From Candidatus Anaerobiospirillum pullistercoris (GTDB lineage: Bacteria > Pseudomonadota > Gammaproteobacteria > Enterobacterales > Succinivibrionaceae), in assembly GCA_019114785.1 (NCBI GenBank), contig DXEV01000156.1, positions 1 to 34,849 on the forward strand: a stretch of 34,849 bases of DNA, written 5' to 3'. The position numbers and the translations under genes are program-made. This document shows, piece by piece, positions 26,374 through 34,849 of the stretch (position 1 is the stretch's first letter; the number at the start of each line of letters is the position of its first letter). Under the pieces are notes generated by a model. That model had not been told where the DNA came from and made no database searches. It worked only from the letters and a program-made list of their open reading frames with translations.

Positions 26374-28761
26374 TTAAGAGTTAGGCGTCAGCAGTGGCAG
26401 GTCGAGATCAATAGGCGTTAAGTCCTTTTCATCGGCACTGATATTCAGCGGTGGCGTGTCCTGAGCTGGATCAGTGCTTTCAGGGGCGGGCGCTGCCACT
26501 GGTGCAGGGATCACTTCAATGAAGTTAACCCTTTGTACCACTGTAGGTAGGGTTTCACCAATACGTTCACGGCTGCTAATCCGCTCGATGATGTCAGCAG
26601 CAGGTATTAAGAGCTTGCGCTTATCTGAGTGGATCTTGACGCTATCGCCTTCGTGGATACAGACGATATCTGCTACTCCATCTAAGCCTTGGTTGAGCTT
26701 AGGACCAGCGATCTTCATCAGCTTAAGTCCCTTACCACGTGGCAAGATACTAAGCTCGCTGCAGCGGTACACCAAGAGACGGCCTTGTTTACTGGCCACC
26801 ACAATGATGTCGTTGGCCGGATCCTTTACAGGAATTGGACGGAAGAGGATAGCTTCCGGATCCAGAGTCACAAGGCTCTTACCGGCCTTATTGCGCGAGA
26901 CCATATCGCCTAAAGCACAGATAAAGCCGAAGCAGCGGTCATTAGCCATGAGGTAGTAATCCTGTGGCTCACCGCTGATCACTCCGATGATCGACTCATT
27001 GTTTTGCAGAGCAATCTTGGTAGAGATTGGCTCACCCTGACCACGGGCTGATGGTAAGTCCTTAATCAGTACACTGAAACTACGGCCTAAGTTGCTGATA
27101 AAGACAGCGTATTGGTTGCTCTTACCAATAGCGTGCGACAGGTAGCTATCACCGCTACGATAAGACAGGGCATAAGGGTCGATGTTGGTACCTGTAGCAG
27201 CACGTACCCAACCCATTCTGGACAATACTACGGTCATGGTCTGGCTTGGAGTGGAGACCGTAGTATCCATCTCTTTAGCCTCTGCGCGCTCGACCACATG
27301 GCAGCGGCGCTTGTCACCGTACTTTTTAGCATCGGCTTGCAGCTCTTGCTTTAAGAAGCCTTTAAGCTTCTCTGGGTGCTCCAGCAGGGTTTGCAGTTCC
27401 TGCTTTTCAGCTAAGAGCTTGTCAATCTCCGCTTGGATCTTCTCTTCTTCGAGACGAGCCAGCTGACGCAGCTTGGTATCGAGGATGTACTCTACCTGCG
27501 TTTCGCTGAGTTTGTAGCGCTGCATCAGAGTGGCTTTTGGGTCATCATCGTTACGGATGATCTCAATGACGTCATCTAAGTTTAAGAAGACGCTCATTAA
27601 GCCCTCAAGCAAGTGCAGGCGCTTGTTGACTGCTGTGAGGCGATGGGTGAAACGCTTTTTGACGGTCTCGGTACGGAAGGTCAACCACTCACGTAAGATG
27701 GTGGCGAGATCTTTAACCTGAGGCTTGCCATCGAGGCCTAAGATGTTGAGATTGACGCGATAGGTGCACTCAAGATCGGTCGTGGCAAAGAGGTGGCTCA
27801 TCAGGGCTTCAGTGTCCACACGGTTGGAGCGTGGCACAATGATGAGGCGACATGGATGCTCATGATCGCTAGCGTTAACCAAGTCAGCTACCCATGGCAG
27901 CTTCTTTTTGACCATGAGATCAGCGATCTCTTTTTCCACCTGACCTACACCTACTTGGTACGGTAAGGCCGTGATGACAATGCCTTCTTTGCTCTCTTCG
28001 TAGACAGCACGGACACGGACTGTACCTTTGCCGGTTTCGTAGATCTTACGCAGCTCTGCTGCTGGGGTAATGATGTCAGCACCGCTTGGGTAGTCAGGGC
28101 CTTGGACATACTTCATGAGCTGAGCGACAGTGGCCTCAGGGTGATCTAAAAGATAGATCGAGGCCTTTAAGAGCTCATTGAGGTTGTGTGGAGGAATGTC
28201 GGTGGCCATACCCACAGCAATACCCATGGTGCCGTTGAGCAAGATGTTAGGGACGCGGGCAGGGAGAGCTTTAGGCTCGTCCACGGTACCATCGAAGTTA
28301 GGTACCCAATCGACGCAACCTAGGTTTAGATCTTCGAGTAACAGCTCTGCGTTTGGCGAGAGACGAGCCTCGGTATAACGCATAGCAGCAAAAGATTTAG
28401 GATCTTCGACGTCACCCCAGTTACCTTGGCCATCGATCATTGGGTAGCGATAGGTAAAAGGCTGAGCCATAAGTACCATAGCCTCATAGCAGGCGCTATC
28501 GCCGTGAGGGTGGTATTTACCTAAGACTTCACCCACAGTACGGGCGGATTTGACGTGCTTAGCCTTGTAGTTGATGCCTAATTTGGCCATAGCGTAGATG
28601 ATACGACGCTGTACAGGCTTCATGCCGTCAGTGACGGAAGGCAGAGCGCGGTCACGGATCACGCTCATCGAATAATTGAGGTAGGCATCTTGCGCAAAGT
28701 TTTTGAGGCTCATGCGCTCAATGCCCTCGAGACTTAGCTCGCTAGCTTTTAGTTCGCTCAT
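26374..28761 (-). CDS. parC: DNA topoisomerase IV subunit A
   Basis: ParC cuts and rejoins DNA in topoisomerase IV, which decatenates daughter chromosomes together with ParE. The 795-residue protein begins with the type IIA breakage-reunion domain. The quinolone-resistance region [16 protein letters not shown] keeps the sensitive-type Ser and Glu (E. coli Ser80 and Glu84), and the catalytic Tyr is in [11 protein letters not shown]. The C-terminal DNA-wrapping domain is followed by a Pro/Ala-rich, then Asp/Leu-rich tail of about 50 residues, longer than in E. coli ParC (about 752 residues). ATG 28761 has AAGGAAC directly upstream; the frame beyond it is not used. parE is not in the window. The 3' end is duplicated at 25567-25785. 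Confidence 0.95.
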   Translation of the reverse strand: MSELKASELSLEGIERMSLKNFAQDAYLNYSMSVIRDRALPSVTDGMKPVQRRIIYAMAKLGINYKAKHVKSARTVGEVLGKYHPHGDSACYEAMVLMAQPFTYRYPMIDGQGNWGDVEDPKSFAAMRYTEARLSPNAELLLEDLNLGCVDWVPNFDGTVDEPKALPARVPNILLNGTMGIAVGMATDIPPHNLNELLKASIYLLDHPEATVAQLMKYVQGPDYPSGADIITPAAELRKIYETGKGTVRVRAVYEESKEGIVITALPYQVGVGQVEKEIADLMVKKKLPWVADLVNASDHEHPCRLIIVPRSNRVDTEALMSHLFATTDLECTYRVNLNILGLDGKPQVKDLATILREWLTFRTETVKKRFTHRLTAVNKRLHLLEGLMSVFLNLDDVIEIIRNDDDPKATLMQRYKLSETQVEYILDTKLRQLARLEEEKIQAEIDKLLAEKQELQTLLEHPEKLKGFLKQELQADAKKYGDKRRCHVVERAEAKEMDTTVSTPSQTMTVVLSRMGWVRAATGTNIDPYALSYRSGDSYLSHAIGKSNQYAVFISNLGRSFSVLIKDLPSARGQGEPISTKIALQNNESIIGVISGEPQDYYLMANDRCFGFICALGDMVSRNKAGKSLVTLDPEAILFRPIPVKDPANDIIVVASKQGRLLVYRCSELSILPRGKGLKLMKIAGPKLNQGLDGVADIVCIHEGDSVKIHSDKRKLLIPAADIIERISSRERIGETLPTVVQRVNFIEVIPAPVAAPAPESTDPAQDTPPLNISADEKDLTPIDLDLPLLTPNS

Positions 28762-29396
28762 GTGTTCCTTCCAACAAAATGATCTGTAATCATGGTGCAA
28801 TGGCTTGGTCACTGGGTAGTAGACCTGCCTTTGCAGCTTGAGCTTACGGCGACCTAAGATCCGTCTATCTTGCCATGTGGCATGATGCAGGCTCCACCAG
28901 CCTGTATGACGGTCTATCTTTCTATGGGGTGGCGTTCCATTCTAATGGAAAAATGGCTCAGCACCAAAATGCAATGCTCTCTGTTCCCTTGCTCGCTTCA
29001 CCTAAAGGAGGCAAGAACAGTTGGAGAAATAAGGCTGAGAGATTGGTGGTCAGGAAAAGCTCACTGCCTGTTCTAGAGTGAGCTTGCTTGGTGGCCTTAG
29101 AGGCTCCAAGCTTTGTAAGCGCAGAGTAGATCCAAGCGTAAGAGAGCCTTTGTCTGCTGCCTTCAATCTTGAGCGGTAAAAAGTATGATCCATCCTCGTC
29201 AGTTGTGGCGTTAATCCTGATAAAATCGCAGATCGTATGCCTTTTAGGTGTGCGCTATGCTTGAAAGAGGAGCAGCCTTTTTAGGGCAGTAATATTTAGA
29301 GCTTTGGATGCGTTTTTTCGGGGAATTGTTTTGCACGTGTTGCGATTTTTTGGTGAAGCCTTAGTCCAAAAGGCTGCTAGAGTTTTTGGGGAAATA
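28762..29396. other. 635-base gap between parC and the L,D-transpeptidase gene
   Basis: I see no convincing gene; plus-strand frames at 28870-29081 have no family resemblance and no ribosome binding site. Small hairpins occur (CAGGCT / AGCCTG near 28888-28904; TTCCATT / AATGGAA near 28936-28951). A TAAAAT stretch near 29220 could be a -10 for the downstream genes. Confidence 0.4.
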
Positions 29397-30068
29397 ATGG
29401 GTGCGGGCGCTAAAGTTATGGTTAAAGCCGTATTGTCTTTGAGCTTAGTCTGTATACTGCTTGGTGGTAGCTCACAAGCTATAGCAGCAAGCTCAGCTGA
29501 GAACTTAACTGCTGCTCTACCAGCCGGTCTCTATACCCGTGCGGTGATGGACGCGATTGAAGAAGACGCTGATTTTAACTACGTGCGCTTGGGCAAAATT
29601 GCCGGATTAGCTATCTTCCCTAAAGGCTACACTTCGGTTAAGGGCTTAGTGGACAAGGTGGTGGTCTATAAGATGCGCCACCAGATGCTGCTGCTCAAAA
29701 ACGACAGGGTTGTACGCTCCTATTGGATTGCATTATCTGATCGTCCTGAGGGCGATAAGGTGCGTGAGGGGGATCGCCGTACTCCAGAGGGCGTCTATAC
29801 CCTCGATTACGTCAAAGAGAACTCCTATTACTATCGGGCTTTTCATATCTCCTATCCTAACCTCAAGGATATCGAAGAAGCCCGTCGCTTGGGGGTACGT
29901 CCAGGTGGTATGATCATGGTTCATGGACAGCCTCCATCAAATAGCGAGTATCACGAGACGGTGCAGCGCTCTGATTGGACTAATGGCTGTATTGCCATTC
30001 TGAATCCAGAGATCGACGAGTTTATCTCCTTGGTAGATCCTGGAACCCCAATTGAGATCTTGCCTTAG
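29397..30068 (+). CDS. Exported L,D-transpeptidase (YkuD fold)
   Basis: L,D-transpeptidases form 3-3 peptidoglycan crosslinks or attach or detach proteins at the sacculus. The 223-residue precursor has a signal peptide (MGAGAKVMVKAVLSLSLVC... ending SQAIA, cleavage about residue 30). The catalytic block is MIMVHGQPP...DWTNGCIAI with His176 and Cys198; the DWTxGCIA form is normal for this subgroup. The frame opens at TTG 29304, but ATG 29397 has GGGGA 5-6 nt upstream and starts the signal peptide. The glycosyltransferase gene follows after 58 nt and is probably co-transcribed. Whether it crosslinks or trims is not visible from sequence. Confidence 0.88.
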   Translation: MGAGAKVMVKAVLSLSLVCILLGGSSQAIAASSAENLTAALPAGLYTRAVMDAIEEDADFNYVRLGKIAGLAIFPKGYTSVKGLVDKVVVYKMRHQMLLLKNDRVVRSYWIALSDRPEGDKVREGDRRTPEGVYTLDYVKENSYYYRAFHISYPNLKDIEEARRLGVRPGGMIMVHGQPPSNSEYHETVQRSDWTNGCIAILNPEIDEFISLVDPGTPIEILP

Positions 30069-30126
30069 GCAGCAAAGCGAACATAACCCAAGTAAGACAG
30101 TGGCTCAGAGGGAGAGAATAGGTAGT

Positions 30127-31335
30127 ATGTCTAAAGCTAAGGATTTATTTTTTGCGCTGCGTGATCGGGTGCGCTTTATCTGGGCACGCAATAAGTTCAC
30201 CTTTATGCCTTTTGGTAAGGTCGAAGACTTTGACCTTAAGCAGATGCGCCATATCGTGATCTTAAAGGTCGATGGCAAGCTCGGTGACACTCAGGTCATG
30301 ACTCATTTTTACCAGACTCTGCGTGAGCAGATCCCCGATCTCACGCTGTCGGTAGTGTGCCCACCAGCTTTAGCGCCTATCTATGCAGATGTCTTAGGCT
30401 TTGATCAGGTGTGCACCTCTTCTCGTAAACCTCGTAAGAGTGAAATTGAGTACATTTGCCAAAAGCTTACCGGTCCAGAGTCTGCCTGCCAGTATGTGGA
30501 CTTAGTAGTTACTACAGAGCCTATTTTTAAGCCGCGTGACTTTATTTTTAACTATAACCTGCGTCCACGCTATGTAGCAGGTTGTGCCCCAGTGCTTAAG
30601 GGCAGCGAGATCAACCTGTTTTTGTTTGATCCTTATAAGGACATGCGCCATATCACAACTTGCTTTACTGATTTTATGCAGCAAGGCAAGCTGCCTTTTA
30701 AGCCAGTGCACTATGTTCCTCTATACTCGTCTGAAAAGTTAGCCGAGGCAAAGACTAATCTAGGCTTAATCCCAACAGAGGGGCAGGCTATTCACTCTGA
30801 GGCTCCAGTGGTGGTTGGTATTAACCCTTGTGGTGCTTCAGTACGTAATCGTGTGATTCCAGCAATGGTAAGCACTTTAGTGAAGCAGTTGCAGGCTAAA
30901 TGGGGAGCACATGTAGCCACAGGTCAAGAAGGACAAGGTAGCGCTCAGCGTTTGATTCTATTGCTATTATGCCCTGCCTCTTTACAGGACTTTGTGGATG
31001 AGGTTAAAGCTCAGGTAGGAAGCGTAGAGACTAAGAATTTTGAGCTACGTACTCTACCACCTGTAGATGTTGAGAGCTTTGCTGCCTATATTGGTGCTTT
31101 GCAGGCGTTAGTAACGGTTGATACTGCCACCGTGCATTTAGCTTGCGCTAGTGATGTTCCACAGCTGTGTTTTTATCGTGGTGAGGATAACAGCATGGAA
31201 ACCCAGCGTTGGTGTCCGTATAGTGATGTGGCTGAGGTCATTAGCTCTAATACGGATCGCCTCGATATTATGGACAGCGAGCTTTTTGTCAGCCGTAGTA
31301 TGAGCTTCTTAAGCAGAGTTCTAGCTTTGGACTAA
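30127..31335 (+). CDS. Glycosyltransferase family 9 (heptosyltransferase-like)
   Basis: The 402-residue GT-B protein resembles ADP-heptose:LPS heptosyltransferases. An N-terminal HIVILKVDGKLGDTQVMTHFYQTLR block (about residue 39) has the GDT/GD acceptor-side motif. INPCGASVRNRVI lies in the donor domain and VTVDTATVHLACASDVP near the C-terminus (donor site). ATG 30127 is the start, with AGG shortly upstream; the overlapping longer frame from 30052 runs into the transpeptidase gene and is not used. The pairing with an L,D-transpeptidase suggests envelope work. Whether it transfers heptose, and to what acceptor, is unknown. Confidence 0.82.
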   Translation: MSKAKDLFFALRDRVRFIWARNKFTFMPFGKVEDFDLKQMRHIVILKVDGKLGDTQVMTHFYQTLREQIPDLTLSVVCPPALAPIYADVLGFDQVCTSSRKPRKSEIEYICQKLTGPESACQYVDLVVTTEPIFKPRDFIFNYNLRPRYVAGCAPVLKGSEINLFLFDPYKDMRHITTCFTDFMQQGKLPFKPVHYVPLYSSEKLAEAKTNLGLIPTEGQAIHSEAPVVVGINPCGASVRNRVIPAMVSTLVKQLQAKWGAHVATGQEGQGSAQRLILLLLCPASLQDFVDEVKAQVGSVETKNFELRTLPPVDVESFAAYIGALQALVTVDTATVHLACASDVPQLCFYRGEDNSMETQRWCPYSDVAEVISSNTDRLDIMDSELFVSRSMSFLSRVLALD

Positions 31336-31380
31336 CGTTGGAGCTGAGAGCTTTGGTCTTGATGGAGGTATGAGGCAAAA

Positions 31381-31467
31381 TGAAATAAGGAGCCTAAATC
31401 GTGAGCTTTATTTCAAGTTTAGCGGTAAATTTGAAATAAGAGGACTAATTTTGCGTCCTTATTTCAA
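31381..31467 (+). promoter_or_regulatory. Four alternating TGAAATAA half-sites upstream of the Fic gene (operator-like)
   Basis: TGAAATAA occurs at 31381-31388 (+), 31408-31415 (-), 31432-31439 (+) and 31459-31466 (-). The starts are spaced 27, 24 and 27 nt, so the sites form two inverted repeats. The second has longer arms (TTGAAATAAG / CTTATTTCAA plus GGAC/GTCC). The array ends 18 nt before the Fic ATG. The layout fits a repressor operator; the Fic protein has its own C-terminal winged-helix-like domain, so autorepression is the simplest idea. Confidence 0.7.
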
Positions 31468-31484
31468 GTTAGGGGGTAGCCATC

Positions 31485-32669
31485 ATGGTCTCACCGCGTT
31501 CAGGAAGCTACAAGCGGCACAGCATTGGTGTGAATAATGGGCCGAGTGATGACTCATATGAGTCCTTTTGTCCTGCGCCTTTGCCTCCTAATCCACCCCT
31601 TGAGCTTTCTTCGCGCATGGTTGCTTTGCTGGTTAAAGCTACCGGCTGTATCCGCGAATTAGACGTCAGAGTACAGCTCACTCCCAATGTTGAGCCTTTC
31701 ATTGCCATGCTGGCCTTAAAAGAAGCCCTCATGTCATCGCAGATTGAGGGCATAGCTGTGACCTTGGAAGAGCTCTTGGATCCGCAGCGTGAGGAAAGCA
31801 CCAATCCTGCTGTGCTCGCTGTGGTTAATAATGCTGCCGCTACTGAGTTCGCTCTCCAAGAGCTAAAGCATGCGCCATTGTCTAACCGTCTGCTTAAGGC
31901 CACCCACGCTGTATTAATGCATTCAGTGCAGGGAGAGCCGAGAAATATAGGCGAGTTTAGAACCACTCAGAACTGGATTGGTCGGCGGGGCTCTACGCCG
32001 CAAAATGCCCTATATGTGCCACCTGCTCCTGATGACATGTTGCGCGCCATGGATGATTTAGAGCGTTACATCCATGGTGACGTGTATGATGACGGTTTGG
32101 ATGTGTTGATCAAGGCAGCCTTAATCCACTACCAATTTGAGACGATCCATCCGTTCATCGATGGCAATGGGCGCATGGGGCGTTTGCTAATAACTCTGTT
32201 TTTGCATGAGCAAAGAGTGCTATCTAAGCCTGCTCTCTGTATCTCCTGTTTTCTCAAAAAATATCGTAGGGAGTATTACTCACACCTGATGGAAGTTAGA
32301 ACAGCTGGCCATTTCGAGCAATGGGTGCAGTTCTTTTTGCAGGCTCTGATCGAGGCAGCTGAAAATACTATTGCGACCATTAAGGTGTTAGTTGCATTGC
32401 GGCAGCAGAATCAGGCTTTGATTGCTCAGTCAGGTCGTGCAGCCGCAAGAACGCTAAAGGTTTTCGATTACTTAGAGCGTCATCCGATCATTGAGATCGG
32501 CAAAACCGCTAAGGCCTTGGACTTATCCTTTAACACCGTAGCCAGCGCAGTGCAGTGGTTAGTAGACAAAGGGATTCTCGTGCCGACGACTAACTTCAAG
32601 CGCAATCGTGTCTTTGCTTATGAGTCTTACCTTGGTGTCTTGCGACCAAGCACTGAGCTTACGCGTTAG
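31485..32669 (+). CDS. Fic-domain protein (class II, AMPylation-type) with C-terminal helix-turn-helix
   Basis: Fic enzymes transfer AMP or related groups from nucleotides to target proteins. The 394-residue protein has the N-terminal inhibitory helix motif S-x3-E-G (SSQIEG, 84-89) before the Fic core, which defines class II. The flap region (GEFRTTQNWIGRRGS, about 156-170) follows. The active site HPFIDGNGRMGR (222-233) is complete, with catalytic His and both Arg. The C-terminal part (about 320-390) looks like a winged helix (IEIGKTAKALDLSFNTVASAVQWL). AGGGGG lies about 9 nt before the ATG. It converges with the second AAA-ATPase gene. The target is unknown; activity is probably held in check by Glu88. 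Confidence 0.9.
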   Translation: MVSPRSGSYKRHSIGVNNGPSDDSYESFCPAPLPPNPPLELSSRMVALLVKATGCIRELDVRVQLTPNVEPFIAMLALKEALMSSQIEGIAVTLEELLDPQREESTNPAVLAVVNNAAATEFALQELKHAPLSNRLLKATHAVLMHSVQGEPRNIGEFRTTQNWIGRRGSTPQNALYVPPAPDDMLRAMDDLERYIHGDVYDDGLDVLIKAALIHYQFETIHPFIDGNGRMGRLLITLFLHEQRVLSKPALCISCFLKKYRREYYSHLMEVRTAGHFEQWVQFFLQALIEAAENTIATIKVLVALRQQNQALIAQSGRAAARTLKVFDYLERHPIIEIGKTAKALDLSFNTVASAVQWLVDKGILVPTTNFKRNRVFAYESYLGVLRPSTELTR

Positions 32670-32740
32670 CCTGCAGAGAACCGTTAGCGGGCATACAGTG
32701 CAGGCCTTACAGCAGCTGCGCCTCAGCTTGGTGACACGCA

Positions 32741-32775
32741 GGTCAACTGGAGCCCTATTGGGGCTCTATTTGACC
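32741..32775. terminator. Bidirectional hairpin between Fic and AAA-ATPase genes
   Basis: Outer stem GGTCAA / TTGACC and inner stem GAGCCC / GGGCTC, lying between two convergent genes. T-runs are weak. Confidence 0.55.
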
Positions 32776-32787
32776 CTCCTCAGACAG

Positions 32788-34584
32788 CTAATCTTGCACC
32801 TTGGTGTCAGGGGCATCAAGCTGAGGTGGATTTTTCATGCTGATAGGTTCAACCATACCTTCGGCAATCACTCCATCACCATTAAAGTAGCGCCAATAGT
32901 CAATTTGGCGGCTTTCAGTCGAAACCACCAGAGCAAGGCCCAAACGCGGCAGCTCCACTCCAACCTGAGCATTAAAACCATAGCCACGCTCGTAAACCTG
33001 CTGTTGGGCTTTATCAGCGAGCAAGCGTAGGTCTCCTCTCACCTGCTCTCTGTCTTTTTCCTGTCCTTGATTAGGAACAAAGCGCTTCAGCTCAACCACG
33101 TAGTGATAATTCCCAGCATTGAACTCAAGATCGGAACGACCCTTGTTATTTTGAGTTTCCTGCTGCACATCGTCACGTAAGCTACAGATAAGACTCCATG
33201 CGATGCAAGTGCGATAAAACATTTCGGGGGCATTGCTCCACACGTCATAAGGGAGGGCCCTTAAGAAGAGATTGAGCGCAACGACCACCTGCTCCATATT
33301 TTGCTGAAGCAATGCTGCTTTAAGCCGCTCAGCGTTTTCCGTGAACCATGAACTTTGGCTCGACTTTTCATACGCACCAGTTAAATAGCGCAACAAGATG
33401 TTTACATAGCGTTGTTTCACCTCAAGATTCGGAAATTTGCAACAGCAAATGCGATCGTCCTGACTAACTTCATCTGGATTCTTGATGCTATCTATAGACA
33501 GATAGCCGGTTTGCACGAGCAGAGCTTTAAAGTTAATGCTCTCATAGCTGTTTGCAGAACTGATATCGGTTTGTGACAGCTCAACGCCAGAGCCTTGCAC
33601 CTGATCAATGAAATCAGACTTGAGTCTGACACGAGCTAAAAAGGTACGCAGAGCTTGGGCGGTATTGGAGCTTTCCATCCAATAATAACCAAATGTAGGA
33701 ACCTCCGCAGGGGTATCAACAACCTGTTTGAAAAACTTGTTAATCGAGATTGGGCAATACAACCTGAGCTTGGCCTTATAGTCAAAGCAAAAGCCATCAT
33801 AATACACAGCAAGCTTGTGACAGAGCTCGTCAGTGCTGATTTTTAGGCGTGCAGCAGCCTCTTTGATGTGCTCAGCAAAATAATCTTCCACCTCATCTTG
33901 GGTGTAACCCAGCAGATCGGCAAAGCGAGGATCCATGGAAATGTCTGTTACCGTCTGACCGGTAAACAGCGAGGTCTCTTGGTAACGCGTAATACCTGTG
34001 ACCAGTAGAAACTTGATATTTGCGAGATCGCGGATCCAAGCGTAAAACTGATTGAGGATCTCTTTGTTCTTCTCAAAAGCTGCACGATCATTGAGATGGG
34101 ATGATAGAGGGAAATCCCACTCATTGATAAGCAACACGATCTTTTGCTGGCCGCGCAAATAATTGAGACGAGTTGTCAAAGCTGAAATGGTATTGCTCTG
34201 CGGCGCGATGTCGAAAGCAGCGTCAAATCCAGCACCAGCAAAGGATTCACGCAATCTATCACACAGTTTTCTTTCTAAGGTTGTCGGGTCACTTAGGCCA
34301 AAAAATGAGAGCTTCACGACCGGATAGCGCTCTTGCTGCCACACGTCATGAATGGCCAACCCCTCAAAGTTTTTCACGCCATTGGTGAAAAGCTCATTAA
34401 TGGTAGAAAGCAACAAGCTTTTACCAAAACGACGTGGCCGAGATAAGAAGATTCTGCTCTCTCTAATTAAGTCATTAATACGCGCCGTCTTGTCCACCAG
34501 CAAAAAGCCCTCGTCTCTTATCTCGTTAAAGTCAGACGAGGTAGTGGTAATGTCCTGTAGCGGAGATTTATCGTAAGGTTTCAT
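32788..34584 (-). CDS. AAA-ATPase-like protein with C-terminal PD-(D/E)XK nuclease domain (copy 2)
   Basis: This 598-residue paralog of the protein at 10348-12102 is colinear over almost its whole length. The P-loop-like FLSRPRRFGKSLLLSTI has GKS at 54-56. The Walker B-like segment reads LLINEWD, with Asn154 where copy 1 has Asp157. TGITRYQETSLF follows. The nuclease core SDLEF...VVELKR keeps Asp485, Glu498 and Lys500. ATG 34584 has GGAG about 8 nt upstream. The Asn change may lower ATP hydrolysis while sparing the nuclease, or simply be tolerated in this family. No partner gene is adjacent; the Fic gene is convergent. Family recognised, role not established. Confidence 0.85.
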   Translation of the reverse strand: MKPYDKSPLQDITTTSSDFNEIRDEGFLLVDKTARINDLIRESRIFLSRPRRFGKSLLLSTINELFTNGVKNFEGLAIHDVWQQERYPVVKLSFFGLSDPTTLERKLCDRLRESFAGAGFDAAFDIAPQSNTISALTTRLNYLRGQQKIVLLINEWDFPLSSHLNDRAAFEKNKEILNQFYAWIRDLANIKFLLVTGITRYQETSLFTGQTVTDISMDPRFADLLGYTQDEVEDYFAEHIKEAAARLKISTDELCHKLAVYYDGFCFDYKAKLRLYCPISINKFFKQVVDTPAEVPTFGYYWMESSNTAQALRTFLARVRLKSDFIDQVQGSGVELSQTDISSANSYESINFKALLVQTGYLSIDSIKNPDEVSQDDRICCCKFPNLEVKQRYVNILLRYLTGAYEKSSQSSWFTENAERLKAALLQQNMEQVVVALNLFLRALPYDVWSNAPEMFYRTCIAWSLICSLRDDVQQETQNNKGRSDLEFNAGNYHYVVELKRFVPNQGQEKDREQVRGDLRLLADKAQQQVYERGYGFNAQVGVELPRLGLALVVSTESRQIDYWRYFNGDGVIAEGMVEPISMKNPPQLDAPDTKVQD

Positions 34585-34680
34585 CTTTAAAACTCCATAG
34601 AAAACCTAGGAGCATCCTTTTGCCTGCTGCAAGTTACCTGCTATAGGATCATATCCACACTCAGCGCGATCAGTACGATT

Positions 34681-34720
34681 CTTGTAGCAGTGCCAAAAAG
34701 GCTTATTTATGGCATTTTAC
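34681..34720 (+). repeat. 40 bp element shared with 10141-10180 (copy 2)
   Basis: The second copy of the GGCTTATTTATGG-containing element lies about 97 nt upstream of the second AAA-ATPase start. Here it points away from the gene, opposite to copy 1. Confidence 0.65.
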
Positions 34721-34737
34721 CTAAAAGTAAATAAAAA

Positions 34738-34812
34738 GGTGATACGGTTTAGTGCTCATTGAGCCAAAATCCCATAAACAAGCTGAATTTTGGCTCCAGT
34801 GAATATATCACC
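34738..34812. other. Nested inverted repeat at the right edge
   Basis: Outer arms are GGTGATA (34738-34744) and TATCACC (34806-34812); inner arms are GAGCCAAAAT (34761-34770) and ATTTTGGCTC (34787-34796), a perfect 10-bp stem. GGGAG near 34823 precedes a possible TTG start at 34833 for a gene leaving the window, so this could be its leader RNA, or an element end. It is undecided because of the window edge. Confidence 0.4.
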
Positions 34813-34849
34813 CAAATTTAACGGGAGAATAGTTGATTTTTTACACTAA

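Noticed and set aside
10348..34584. AAA-ATPase genes as transposases, CRISPR effectors or restriction subunits
   Set aside because: The domain order fits the AAA-ATPase-like/PD-(D/E)XK family; no CRISPR repeats, Cas genes, terminal inverted repeats or specificity subunit were found.
31485..34584. Fic and the convergent AAA-ATPase gene as a toxin-antitoxin pair
   Set aside because: They are convergent with a terminator between them, and the Fic protein carries its own inhibitory motif (class II), so no antitoxin partner is required.

Overview
The window looks like chromosomal DNA from a gammaproteobacterium. The support is the gene set and its arrangement: alaS directly followed by csrA, an amgK-murU-djlA cluster, plsC near parC, dnaB followed by alr, and prfB with the classical +1 frameshift. 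Host-associated anaerobes of the Aeromonadales/Succinivibrionaceae type are a plausible home, because multi-copy AAA-ATPase/PD-(D/E)XK genes are common there. That placement is inference, not something the sequence proves.

Layout. Bases 1-110 hold the start of an unrecognised minus-strand gene. Bases 361-8758 are a minus-strand housekeeping run, in transcription order prfB, lysS, dapA, trmB, amgK, murU, djlA. It covers translation termination, lysyl-tRNA charging, lysine/DAP synthesis, tRNA m7G46 methylation, MurNAc recycling to UDP-MurNAc, and a membrane DnaJ-like co-chaperone. nadC (9040-9885, plus strand) diverges from prfB. It is followed by the first AAA-ATPase/PD-(D/E)XK gene (10348-12102), which sits between two copies of the nadC 3' flank and terminator. 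Bases 12295-15226 carry alr and dnaB (minus). Bases 15554-15870 carry a tRNA-Ser(GCU), tRNA-Arg(ACG), tRNA-Arg(ACG) operon (minus) with a clear promoter. Next come an orphan adenine-specific DNA methyltransferase, csrA and alaS (all minus, 16120-20661).

The right part is more mosaic. It has an MFS exporter (plus), a family-25 glycosyltransferase (plus), plsC (minus), and then a tandem duplication between plsC and parC: higA-like antitoxin, parC 3'-end pseudogene, second higA-like antitoxin, intact parC. After a 0.6 kb gap there are an exported L,D-transpeptidase and a family-9 glycosyltransferase (plus, closely spaced). A class II Fic protein follows, with four alternating operator-like half-sites in front of it. 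Convergent to it is a second AAA-ATPase/PD-(D/E)XK gene (32788-34584).

How the parts fit. dapA, alr, amgK/murU and the L,D-transpeptidase all serve peptidoglycan, and plsC and the two glycosyltransferases serve the outer envelope. The accessory layer is two AAA/nuclease paralogs that share an approximately 40 bp upstream repeat, two toxin-less HigA genes, the Fic gene and the orphan methyltransferase. I see no CRISPR array, complete insertion sequence, integrase or rRNA gene. The best leads for something new are the AAA/nuclease cassettes with their repeated flanks, the Fic operator array, and the higA-parC tandem duplication.
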